A program made the position numbers and the translations under genes. The notes beneath the pieces are model-generated. The model was not told the origin of the DNA. It worked only from the letters and a program-made list of their open reading frames with translations, and searched no databases. Positions 11,161 through 23,400 of a stretch of 64,000 nucleotides of DNA are shown one piece after another (position 1 is the stretch's first letter; every line of letters starts with the position of its first letter). This stretch comes from Helopsaltes ochotensis (Eukaryota > Chordata > Aves > Passeriformes > Locustellidae), in contig VXBM01000098.1 of NCBI GenBank assembly GCA_013400155.1, positions 1,397,147 through 1,461,146 on the forward strand. Reading direction: 5' to 3'.

Positions 11161-14100
11161 TTTTAAAAACAAAATTGTTGAATTTCCCAAAGGGAAAGGA
11201 GCACAAGGCCACAGAATAGTTTCCATACTGTCAAATGAACTGGTTCCCCAGCAACGCTCAAGGTTTTTTTGCTGCATGAGATCAGTGGAAAGAGCAGTGG
11301 CATTTATTTGGTGGAGAGAGATTAAGGAAATTCTGCAGGAGATAAGGAGATGTGAGCCCCTTATTGCAAGGGCTCCAAATGCCCTGAGTCCTTTGTGACC
11401 TGCCAGACTGGACTGAGGCAAAGTGGACCTGAATAACCCTTGCTGACCTTGCAAGATATCCACCGGGGAAACAGAGATTGTTCAGCAGTCTTTGCAGTTA
11501 AAGAAAAGGAGTTTGCTTTGTTCTAGGCCCTCCTAACACGATTAACAGGAGGATTGTAGAGTATAGACATATCACCCTAAGGAACTGAGGAAGGCAGAAA
11601 AGAGCCCCTAAGCTGCCTTCAAACATCATTACTATAATTTCATTAGATATTTTCATATGTTATCATTAGCTGTAGTACTGTAGCTGTATTATTATCACAT
11701 TTAATCTTTCTTACCCAGAGTAAGAAATTCCAGAAACCCACACATTCCAGCCTCAAAAAAAAAAAAAGCCCTTTTTTTAATTATCATGATCTGAGCCCTG
11801 TATTAAATTCTAGCTATGAGCATTTCTATACTGAAGTCTTTATTGATTAAATCTGTTGGATCTGAAGTTTCTCCCTCTGCATTTTTGCAAAATTATAACA
11901 AAACAGGTTTGACAGAAAAAAACATAGGAAGCAAATGTTGGGGTGGATGCCCATTCAAGTGCATTCAGGCAGGAAACCCTCTCAATCTAAAGAAATTTCA
12001 AGCACAAAAATCTGTGGCCAGGCTGGGTAAGACTAGTAAAGCTCATTATTTTGTATTAAGCCATGGTACAATCAAGTTTATTTCCTTGCAAAAGACAGAA
12101 CAGGTCAAGATCCTGAACTGGCACAGAAAAATGGGCAAAAGCTACTGCTATACTAGAAAGCAAAGTTCAGGAATGTGCACGTTGCCAGAAAATTGTAGTT
12201 ATCAATTTTGCCACCAGCCTCAATGACAGTGGTTAAAAGCTTTCCTGGGTCTGCTGGGGGAGAGTTGGAATTTTAAAAAAATGTCCAATCTTGAAGCACC
12301 ACTGTGTGTTACAGTCAAAGAACAGAATAGCCTTTGGGTATTAAACAGATTGAGAGGTTTTAAAGGTGGCATTTTTGGATAACCTGCATGTCACCCTTTT
12401 GTATTTGAGTGGCACCTAGGAGCTGTCTGGGGATGAAAATGCTTTAGTTTTAAGATAATCTGTTTCAGCTTTATGGCTCCCAAGGAGAAGCATTATCCTC
12501 CATAGAAATGAGAGGGATCTATGCCATACATTTATTTCTGAGGGAAAAACATTCCTTTGCACTCGGTGAACACTAAATAAAGCATGTAAGTCTCCAGCAG
12601 ATCTCCCTCATACACACCATGATGTCAATTTGCAGCCACTTTTTTCAGCTGTACAGAGAAGAGGATTGGGAAACAGATGTGTAAGATTAGGGGGGAACCT
12701 TTTCATAGAACAGGCAGGATGGGTGCCCTGTTGGCAGGGCCTCCAGGACACAGCCGGGACATGGGCAGGAGAACTGAAGGAAATTTGTGTGGGATGTAGC
12801 GGATATTGAACCTCCATCGGTCCCAGCAAGCCAGTGTTTAGGGGAAAATGATCAGAACAAAGTGAATTTAGTCCTTCTGCCTACCTCAAAAAACCTTCCC
12901 AGAAGTACTAAAGTTCTAATTAAATTGCTGTTTTCAGGAATTTGATTTTAAAGACCAACTTTTCTTCTGGGAATTTGGCTTTTAGCAACCCTAGTGTATC
13001 AGAATGACATACTTTATACAATTAAAACCACCTCACAGCAAATTCCAGACTGGCGTTGCAGCACAGCAGTCCCTGGGCAACCAGCACCTTATTCAAAACC
13101 TGTTCTTTGCTTTGACTATGCTTGGTGATGGTGCTTTGAGCCAGAGGAGGGACAGAAACCTGTAAAATGCATCCTCTCCTGACCATCTGGGCCCTCTCCC
13201 CTCCCAGTGAGGCAGCCTTGGGTCCAAATGCTACAGGGTAAAAATAATATTCCCTCACTGGGCATGCATGAGGGGGGTTTGCTAAAAATCATACCCAAAC
13301 ACAAGCACATGCAGGTGAGGTAGCCCAGTGCTGCTGGGGCTCCTGAACAACACAGTTGGAAATAATCAAAACAACGGCCTTGAAATGAGCTAGAAGTGCA
13401 CCTATGTAGACACTGACAAGGGATTTGTTCCCCTGACTTGAACACATTTCAGTTTATTTCCTTACTTCAAATCCAGAGGGACGCCATTTAAATCAAATAC
13501 TACATTTCCAATCATGTCCCTTCTGGAGACTAAAGCAAACAAATCCCCGGCTGTTATTTACTTTATAGCTCTTTTGCAGGTATTACAGTTATTCAAAGCC
13601 CTCATTATTCAAACATTATCCAAGGGGGAAAATAATGTTCTTCAGGTAATTGTATTTCAAATGTTTCCCTTTCAGGTCATTAAATCTCTGGTATCTTCCT
13701 CCCACTCTCCAAGCACCCCGTTATGTTGTTGCTCTTAATGGTTGCTGCCTGTGTGACCAGCCCTCCCAGCTAAGGAGCCACTAATACTGCAAATATTGCT
13801 ATTAACAGAACACAGTAAGGCGCCCAAATTACTTCTTCCAAACTGTAATCTCTTGAATTTATTGACTATGAACTTGAAACAACCCTTGTTGTCGTGCCGC
13901 TTATTCATTGCTCCCAAGAAAGACCATCCCTGTTAAATGTGTTTTCCCTATAACACCTTGTCAGAAAATATTTTGGTTTTTTTAATCTTCCACCGTTCCA
14001 CTGCTCCTTTCTTCCTCTCTCCTAATATTCATGAGTAATGAATTAATATCGAGGTCGTTGCCTCAAGTCTGTGGTGAACGGGCAGTGCAGAAATCTGGTG

Positions 14101-17100
14101 CCTGTCACTGCCTTATGGTAAGGAACTGCAGGGAGTCAGCACAAATCACCTGAATTCTTCCACAAAATGAGGGAAAAGTGTTCCATACTCTGACCCCAGA
14201 GGTCTCCTGGGAACCCCCCCAAAGCAAGTTTCCATTCTAGAACATGAACTTTTTTTAAAAAGTAGTTTTTTCAGAACTCCCAGAACATGACCGTGGAGAG
14301 AGATCAGGACAAGTAGAACTACCAGGATCAAAACATCTCTACTTCTGGGTTATTTTTCCAAAGAGGATTTGAGTTCTTGTCCTGAGCTTTCATGGGTATC
14401 TTCCACTGTGGTGCTGATGGAGGACAACACGGAATTCCTCACAAGCACAGGGTGACAAGGGCAGCTCCCAAGAGCTGAGTGACATTTGGTTCGTGCAGAG
14501 CCTTGTAAAAGGGAATCCTTCACACAGTACACAGAATAAATAAGGGGAGTTAAAGGTGTCTATTAGGGTTTTAAGGTGCTGATCTTGCAGCTCTGAGATG
14601 GCTTGGAAAACAAGGTGTTTACAAAGTAGCCTGAATCTGGAGTAATATATCAAAAAATGTTTTGGTTTGAAGGAGATTGGGGCAGTGTTCACACAGGAGC
14701 AAACCTCCTGCCTCTTTGAGGGCACTACGGACTCTGGAGGAATTGCACTGGCTTCACTCTGCCAATCCAGCTGTCAGTTTGTCTAAGTAAACATGCATTC
14801 AGCCCAAACAATGTTTTCTTTCAAAAGTTGCTAAATATCGTCAGAGTGTGGATGAATTACACAGTCAGCCGTTTTCCCTGCTTGCTGATTGATAAAACTC
14901 CAAAGTTGAGAGAGCAATCAGCAGTTAACACCCTGCGGCACGTTTGTGTGTGGAATTTGTGAAATCGGGGAGTACAGAAACAAAGCCTTCGAAAACCAGG
15001 ATTGTTCTGGCTTGGTTGATGGATGATGGTGCTCAGAAGGATTTGAAAAGTCTATGAAAACCATTGTTCTGTACTTTAAAAAAAAAAAAAAATCTGAATA
15101 CTTATAAAACACTCTGGCCAGCTATTGTTATTAGACAAAGTGGTTATCACTATTATAATGAAAATGATAACAAGCTCCCTGACATCAACACAAGGCTCAA
15201 AACATCTTCTGAAGTATACAAAAATCCTTGAATAAATATTTCTCTCTTTAAAAATGCCACTGTATATGAATAGATTACAAAAAGGTATTGTAAACTGATC
15301 TGTATCTTAGCCCTGCAAAATGTTAGATTCTTTTGAAAAATGTAAAGGTTTAGAAATTCTAATTCATAGAAAACATTAAGAGAGGTGTTTTGGTGCAACT
15401 ATCAGAAGTGGAAGTATATTTAATATCAGCATGATAGCGTGTTTAGAAAAAAGAAATCAAATGCATAAAATTACTGGAAAAATGAAAAAATTTATTGCCT
15501 GAATTTTGTTGCTTGGTTTTACCTCACTCTCTGTAACTGCTGTACTGAGTGCTTACTGTTCATGCCATTAAGTTCAAGACTAAAAGAGGAATTCAGCTCC
15601 TTTACAAGTGTCTCAGTAAATGTGTTTTATTCTCTCAGAGCAGATATGTGGGAAATTACTAAAACATTGCTGAGCTTGAGGTGATCAGTGATTAGTACTC
15701 TGCATCGCTGTGCAATTAAACTTATCTCAGTATAGATTTAAAAAAAAACTAACAACTTGGCAAATTTTGAGTGTGGGGACTCAGGGTTTAACCTGAGTTA
15801 AAGCTCAAGCCACCACAGCAGAAAGCAGCAAAGTGATACCCAAGGAAAAGCCTTGACTGAGATAATAAGAAAATAAGTACAGTACTTGTAAGTTGTTTTC
15901 ACTAAAAATAAAGGCTGACTTCAACCATGTGGAGAAGCATTTTCCACAGACACTCAAAGGTTCATGTAACTACCAACAACCAGCTGATAACAATATTTTT
16001 TTGCCTTATTTCCAGTACAGTTTCCAATCTTTAGTCTTTTTGCCGGGGTGGCAGCTTCATCCAAATAGAAATAAACCTCAGCTGGTTTGCTCTTTCACCC
16101 CATATTTTGCCAGCTACTCTGAAGGATTCCTCCACTTAAACCCCTTAGCTTTGCAGTGGCCACTCAGTAACATCCCACTGGTTCTAACCACAGCCAACAG
16201 AGCACAGGGTTAGGAAGGAATTCTGCAGCACACAGGACCACTCAAAGCCACTTTTGAGCAGTAATTGATATCAGCACTGCAAACACTTTCCTATCTTCTC
16301 TGCAGGACATATTCAGTTATGAACACAGACTTTGGATATCTAGAGTGCAGGGATGGCCAGACTGAGTGTCCCAGACTTGATCCTAGTATTTTCCCATTCT
16401 CTCTGCTAGAAAATTATTCTTTCCAAAGAGCTGAACAGGCCCAGCAAAAGGACTCCAGGATCTGGGCTGATATGGTAGAGGCTGTGAGAATCCATTCTCA
16501 GAAGTAAAAAAAAACAAACCAAAACAACAAACAAACCAAAATTCTTCCTAATGACTACACACATTTGAAGATAAGATGCTCCTTCATTTACAGTGATTTA
16601 ATTCCCACTAACAGCAGAACAAAATTGATTCACCTTTACAGCCAAGCCTTTCTATCAAAATGAGGTAGTAATTTATAAAGGCCCCTTATAGTACTGTAGT
16701 AGCAGAGAGTCCCCAGGGCCTGAGAATCAGATGTCATACACACACAAATAAGCACAAAATCCCCTCAAGTACCAACATCTATTTTTATTATCCAAGTATA
16801 CAAAGAGATAGGGGGGCTGAGTAAAAATAAAACCACGGACAGCCTACAGCTGTCCATCCTACTCATGATTTGATCAGAAAAGCAACTGAGGGGCCGAAAT
16901 ATTTTTAAGAACTGACATATAATCTTGATCTATAAGTTAGAATTGGAGAAAACTTGATTTTGGCAAGGGGATGTGTTCAACAATAGAAAATGTAATATTT
17001 ATGAACTTAATTGTCACAGGGCTGTCTTTAGTCTAAAGTATGCTATGGCCCTACAAGCTGTGTTTTTTGAGAATTAAATTCATCATTGAAGTAGTGTTTC

Positions 17101-17539
17101 CATAGAAGCTTTTTGAAGAGGGATAATGAATATATTTTCTTAAATTATTAATAATATAAATAATTTAGTATTTATATTATTAATATTATTAAGTAAAGGA
17201 TTGAATGTAATGGTTCACCTGAGTTTTGGCTGGCTTTCAGAACTCCTCACACATCCAGTGAGCAGTCAGGCAAAGCCATAGAACTGAAAAGACCAACACA
17301 GTGTCAACACTTGACAAAAGAATCTACTAGTGGTAGGTTTGGAGCAAGTTATCTACTGGCCATGCCTTATTCCAAAAGGGAAAAGGCCAGGGCAGATCAC
17401 CCAGCTGTTCCACATCACCCAAACTGTGCTAAGCCTGCAGGGGCCAGAGCTGGTTCTGTGGGAGAAAGGGTAATTATGAAACACCACATATTTTATACTG
17501 GGTTTGCCCCCAGGTGATGTACACAGAGCAGCACAGACA

Positions 17540-17765
17540 ACTCAGTAATTTTTTTTTTTCCTTTTTTCTTATAAGAATCAGAATTATGCCATTCTTTGAT
17601 CTATGTTGTTAGTGGTGGGGTTTTTTTGGTTTTGTTTGAGTTTTGGTGTCTTGTGAGGTTTTCCTTTTGAAAGGAAGGAAACAAGAAAACAAGGAAAACA
17701 AGCTTGTCTCGTTGTTGGGGTTTTGGGTTTTTGGTTTGGGTTTTTTTGGTTGTTTTTTTTTTTTA
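17540..17765. repeat. T/G-rich low-complexity tract
   Basis: Strand-asymmetric sequence made of T runs broken by G clusters (GGGGTTTTTTTGG, GGGTTTTTGGTTTGGG). It is low complexity with no coding content. Because it is so asymmetric it might form non-B DNA, but no classic four-run G-quadruplex motif is evident. Confidence 0.7.
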
Positions 17766-20700
17766 AACAAGAATGCAGAAGACTGAGAGGGAATATGAAG
17801 ACCTTCCTTCTATGCAACAATATTCTCTAATCAGAGGAATGAAAGGAAAGCCAGAGCAAATAAACAATTTAATGACTTCTTAATAAGGTCACAGGAATTT
17901 TGTTAATGTAGCATGATACTGACTGCCAGGAAACCTCACAGTGACCTAATAAATTCTGCATCATTACAGTGCTGCCTAATGCTGAGTCTATCTGGCATTA
18001 AGCAGGGTGACTAAAACGAGGAGGAAATGAACTTTTACCCCTGAGAAGCAAGTGGAAAAGCACTGGCAATCTGCATTTTGACTGTCTTTTGAGTGGTACA
18101 TAACTCATACTGGAAGTATATATTTTACATATACACAAGAGAAATATCAAACTGGCGAGCTGTACTGCTGCCACTCAGACAGTGGAGGTGGTAGTGAGAA
18201 AAACAACGCCAACAATTAATGTTTGCAGTGGGAAAAGGCACATCTAATTGACTTGTAATGGCCTGATGTAGCATTTTTTCTAATTGGCATCTCACTATGT
18301 AATTAGACGATGGTGCAACATACTTGAGCAATAATGCAAAATAGATAATTTATGGGAGAAAAAACACTAGACGGGGGAATCAACACTGTGCAATACACGT
18401 GGTCTGCACTGAAGTTTGCCACATCCCATTTATCTTTTTAAAAACTCCTCTGCCACAATAAAAACTCCACCAAGGTTTGTCCTTCTTCAGCACAACCCTC
18501 TCTAACTGATCTCTCACAAAGGAGCTGTAATGGCAGCTGAAGAAATCAGAAACGGGCCTTGCCCATGACTTTTCTGCACAGAATTTATCTACATGTGGAT
18601 GAGGATTTTTACCTCATACAGATGGCACAGAAAGACTTTATTAGAAGAGTAGGATTTCCCTGGCTCTGCTTTACAGTAACAGGTTTGTCAAACTATAATT
18701 ACGACGACTCCTCTGCAAAGAGCTCCATGCTGTCAAAAAACCCCAAGTGTTGTCAATAAAAGTGTCTGCTGAGAAACGAAACTGCTTTGAACCTGTACTT
18801 TTTTCCCTGAGTTTCTACTTTCTTTCTGCTTCCCACCTTCCTCCTGCATCTATTACCCAGCTTGAGTCTAAAAATGTCATGAGCTGAGCAGAGGGCAGAA
18901 GCTGTCTTCATCTAAATGCAGGAGGCAACTGCTCCTGCTGTTCATGTGTGTTCCACAGTCATGAACTGCAGAGAAGACAAAAACTTCAATGAAATAACCT
19001 TAAATCTTCTCAGCATCATCCTGTGGTAGCTCTTTTGTCATGATGATAAAAGGACATTAATTACACAGTCCAATAACTGCGTTATATCATCTGCAATAAA
19101 AGGACATTAAGAATAAAATTCTTGGAAACAGCATGACATTCTGCAATGAAGCTCATGCATCATTAAAAGGTTGTTCGTTCCAAATTGTAAGAGTTTCAGA
19201 TCAGGGTGCTTCAGTGTGTTGAATGCAAGCTCCCTGTAAATCCAGACAAAAGCTTGTGATACACTCCTTCCAGTCTATCCTCACTAGGGACAATACAAGG
19301 CAGGGAATGAAGAGAAAAACTACTGTGGGAATAATTACCAAAAAAAAAAAAGTCTGTAACACCAAAAATACTCAGTTTTAAAATCAAAATTTTGCTAACT
19401 ATTAAAAAATCACCAAGAGTTACGTTGTGCCACTGAATTTTCTTAGTACAGGAAAGGCATTTCTAGGAAGAAAAGTTTCCTCAGGGCTGAGAATATTTTC
19501 TTTGCTCTCATCCTAACTAAGGAAAAAGAAAATTGCTTTTAAGACCAAATGTGCAGCATGGCAGACTGTACTGCTTAGAAAATCCTCATATCTGAGCTCC
19601 TGATGGGCAAAACCCAAAATGTCTTTTTTGTCTAAGTCAGGCTGCATGGAGTGTTCTGTGCTTTGCAGAAGAGGCTCATCAGTGCCCAGGATCTGGCTGA
19701 CAAAAATCTGTAAGGCACAATGACATCCCAGCAACTTTTCAGCAGGTGTATTTCTAGGGTTTTTTTTCCAGGACTAGTCATATGACCCCTGCAACACCCA
19801 TGGAAGGAGTCCTAAACACAAGTAGGAAAGCTGAAAATTTCAGTTGTTTAAGGGTATATTTGAAAAATCAACATTTTCTTTTCCTTCCCCCAAGCAGAAG
19901 AGAACCCACACTCCAATTCCTCCCGGTCTCTCTCATTAAACACCTCTTCCTCTGAGTGCTTGCATCCACAGTTTACACAAATCTCAAAAGACACATGCCA
20001 ATTAGTCTGGCACAGACATAACTTCAAGGCTCCCTGCTTCTGAATCATGTGAAAATTCAAGCATCTGTCCTCACCTCAGAGATGAGCAGATGTCTTCTCC
20101 AAACGCACAGGTTACGGTTATTCGTATCTGTGCCCTTTGTGACAATCACAAATAATAACAGCAATCAGATCATTAAAGGGAGTGGGCTGGATGAATAGGA
20201 AGTGTTGAGATTCAGCCTCCCTGGGCAAAACAGAGACACATTGCCACTCATTTTGGGCGTTTTCTGTATGAAAACAAATTATTCACCGCCAACATAAAAC
20301 ATCTGTATGGATTAAAGAGGAGTAAACATCGGATACTAACTTGTGTTTTCTGCACAATTCTTTGGAGAGAAGAAGGGTGGCAAATAAACTCTCAGAGTAT
20401 CTACTAAATAATTCATCTTCATATAATTAATTATATTCTAGTCAGAAGCTCTTAGAGTTTTTAGACAAATTTCAGAATAATTATCTGAGAAGTCCAATAT
20501 GGACCACTCAGCCAGCATGGATTTTGTTTGTTTGTTTCTTTTCAACTTATGACTGAATAACTGAATTTTTATCTGAGCAGGGCGAAATTACTTCTGAAAC
20601 TTAAGAGTACTAAACTCTGGTTTTCACTGCTATGCATATTTCTTCACTGACTACAACCTCACATTTCTATGGCCACAGGACTGTTTATTTTACCAGGAAA

Positions 20701-21920
20701 CTGACCCTAGCAATTCACTTTCCACCTTCTCCTAACACTACTGCTGCTCCCCCAAACAGATTTCTCCTCACACCTTGCAATCCCATCAGCAGTAACTGAA
20801 TGTAACAGTGAATAGAACAGCCACATATCACAGCCAGAGAAACCAAGCGTGGAGAAGGTGTCATTATGAAAGTTATTTGCAGATTGAATTACCTCCTCTT
20901 TCTGCCACATCCCAGTTAAATTCACAGAGTCTAGCAGAAAAATGGGAATACTGGTGAATCGCACCTGCCCCAACATTAACTACCTTAGGCTGCATGAACC
21001 AGTTTCCATAAATTTATTACCCCTTCAGTTTCAAAGCCAGGTGATAATTTCTGCCTAAAGGCACAAGCAATCCAGATCAGTGGGCTTCAAAGAACGTCTT
21101 CATTATAAAACAGCAGAACAAATGAATGGTGAAAATACATTTTCTTGCAACCAGCCAAACGCACAGTAGGCAAGAGAACAAATTTCGACTCGTTTTCATG
21201 ATTTTTATCACAAAACTGGTGCTTTGGAGCACGAGATGTTGGCTTGCTCTGCTCAGCCAAGTGGAAATGGCTTAGGAGAGGGTCACAGAGCCTGTGCTGA
21301 TGGCACCTCACACGTGCCCATGCGATTCCTGGGCCAGGGTGCAGGGATTCCCCCCATCCCTACTGCAGGGCTTGTCAGCCAAAGCTGCAGCTGTGCCCTG
21401 TCCTTGCACACAGGAGCTATCCTGCAGGCTGCCCAGATGCCAGAAATGCTATCCGAGTGCGCTGTGCTTACACCCAGATGCAAAAAGGGCCCAGCTGCAC
21501 ATCCTTTGCAATTTTCCACATCAGAAGAAAAGCAGATTCTAAAGTATTATCAGAGCTGTTCATGTAAAAAACCATTTTAACATGCAGCCTTGCCTGCAGT
21601 TTTATTTCCCCTCTAGCCTGTAGCTTAGGCATTACCATGGACAGAGAACTTTTGCCTGCTATTTTGATGAATAAAAGTCACTGGCAGGACAAGTGCTACT
21701 GAAAAATGATGTTCTGCAACTCACCTGCAGTACCAGTAAACCCCAAATCTTCTTAAATAACTGCAGAATAATGAAGACTTGTGCCCTTTGTGTCTAAAGA
21801 TCTGGCTAAGCTCCAATATTCTCTTTTATAGCGCAGATAAATCCAAAGAAAACAAGAAGGCTCAGAAAGCTCAGGCCTGCCCTGAGTGCTGGTGCCCAAC
21901 AATCAATTGGACAGCACCCA

Positions 21921-22430
21921 TGATTTCTTAAGAACCTATAAATGAAACAACACACACTTCCAAGAAAATATTAGGACAGGAGGTAATATAAAGGTTAATC
22001 TCCTTTGGAGGCCTCCAGGGCCAGATATGAAAAACGTCCACAAAAGCCCAACCCCCCAGGGGTAAATACAGTTTTATAGGTTTAGCAAATTAGCATATTT
22101 GACAAAAATCACCAGCTAGGAGCAACAAGTGGTGATGTAATTTCCACCCCCCTCTAATCCAAGCCCCTTTTAAGTCCTCCTGCCTCAGGTAGGCCTAAAC
22201 GTTGTTGATGAAAATGTGTCTCAAAGAGCTGTTTCTTGGCCTTGGTTTATAAGAGAACCAAGACAGAATAGGGGCTTTAGAATGTGTTTTGTCTTTCTGC
22301 CTCTCAGGGCAGGGAAAAGTACTGGGGAAACTAGCTATGAATGCAATAATAGGCCACAAAGCTACAGATATAAGGGTGACAAATATAGAGAATATATAAA
22401 AGAAAAAAAGACAAAAATCATCAGGCATCA
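21921..22430. mobile_element. Solo LTR, copy B of the same family
   Basis: About 510 bp, the same family and same orientation as 9462-9994. It begins TGATTTCTTA and ends GGCATCA. Flanks read ACCCA before and CCCCA after, again a 4-of-5 match to a 5-bp target-site duplication. Differences from copy A are many scattered substitutions and small indels, including lack of the long C run. The two copies are therefore not a young provirus pair, and the 11.9 kb between them shows no retroviral coding sequence. Confidence 0.7.
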
Positions 22431-23309
22431 CCCCAAGCTGTCACTGTCCCTGTGCTGAATTCAACCCCAGGCAGGCAGGTCTCCAGCCACAAGGGAGAAG
22501 TGCTGAAGTTAATTCGGTTTTTCTGCACTGGATCTCTGCAGCACAAATCTCCATCTAAGGCTACTTCTGTGGCAGACACGATGCCAGCTGCAAGGCAGAC
22601 AGAGAGGAGCAAAAAACATGGGGATGTATGGATTTACAACTACTAACCAGTTAGATCATCAGTGTTAAGCTATTAAAATACAGCTACAGGCCAGCCATCC
22701 TTAGGAAGCTGTGTTGGAGAATGGATAAGGAGAACTTAGGTACAAAGACCTTATTTCAGAGCCAGTTAAAAAGTAGCTCAGCTACGTTTCAGTGTTCAGT
22801 GTTGAGATGAAGCTGGTGTACCAGAAATCCTTTGCCTTCCTGCCAGACAACCTCTGAGAGACTCTGGGTAAGAGAATTGAGGAGTTAGAAACAGGTGTTA
22901 GTGGGACTGCTCTGTGATCATGCAAGAAACTGAAGGATACACTTCTCCTTAATGGCCTTCCATCAACAGACTCACAAATACAAGCCTCTGATATGGCAAT
23001 CCTTAAAATTTGGGGGCAAAATCACAGTCCAACTTCCCGGCTATTCCATTCCTGCTCCTCCCTACATCCTGCAGGAGTGAGCAGGCACAGAATTTCAGCC
23101 CTGCTGTATCTGTTTGGTGGTGGAAAGCCAAATTTCAAACCTAATCAGCAACTTCAAACTCCTCTTGCCAAGGAATCTGCTATGCGGAAGGGATGGAAAC
23201 TGCAATGAGAGTTTTTCTCAAGTGCAGTCAGTAACTCAAATGACATAAAATATACCCATTACAAGCTTGACCGTTGATTTTATTTCCAGGAATTTTATTT
23301 TTAGAAATA

Positions 23310-23400
23310 AATTTTATCTTAATAATAATATAATGTTATCAATATAGTAATATAAAAAATTATTTTAATAATAAAATAATATAATTTTTAGATAATTTTA
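23310..23400. repeat. AT-rich low-complexity sequence
   Basis: TAATAATAATATAATG and related wording over about 90 bp with no G/C-containing core. Confidence 0.8.

Larger units (their letters stand above)
9995..21920. other. Intergenic stretch without recognisable genes
   Basis: No open frame in this stretch has the length, codon pattern or similarity of a gene. It holds AT-rich simple sequence (11030-11160, 17130-17200), a T/G-rich tract (17540-17765) and mostly unique sequence. Two unique blocks, about 13450-14110 and 18180-18310, carry clusters of homeodomain-type TAAT cores and are the best guesses for regulatory DNA. Confidence 0.6.

Noticed and set aside
9462..22430. A single 13-kb provirus bounded by the two LTR copies
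   Set aside because: The copies are well diverged, each has its own flanking duplication, and no retroviral genes lie between them.
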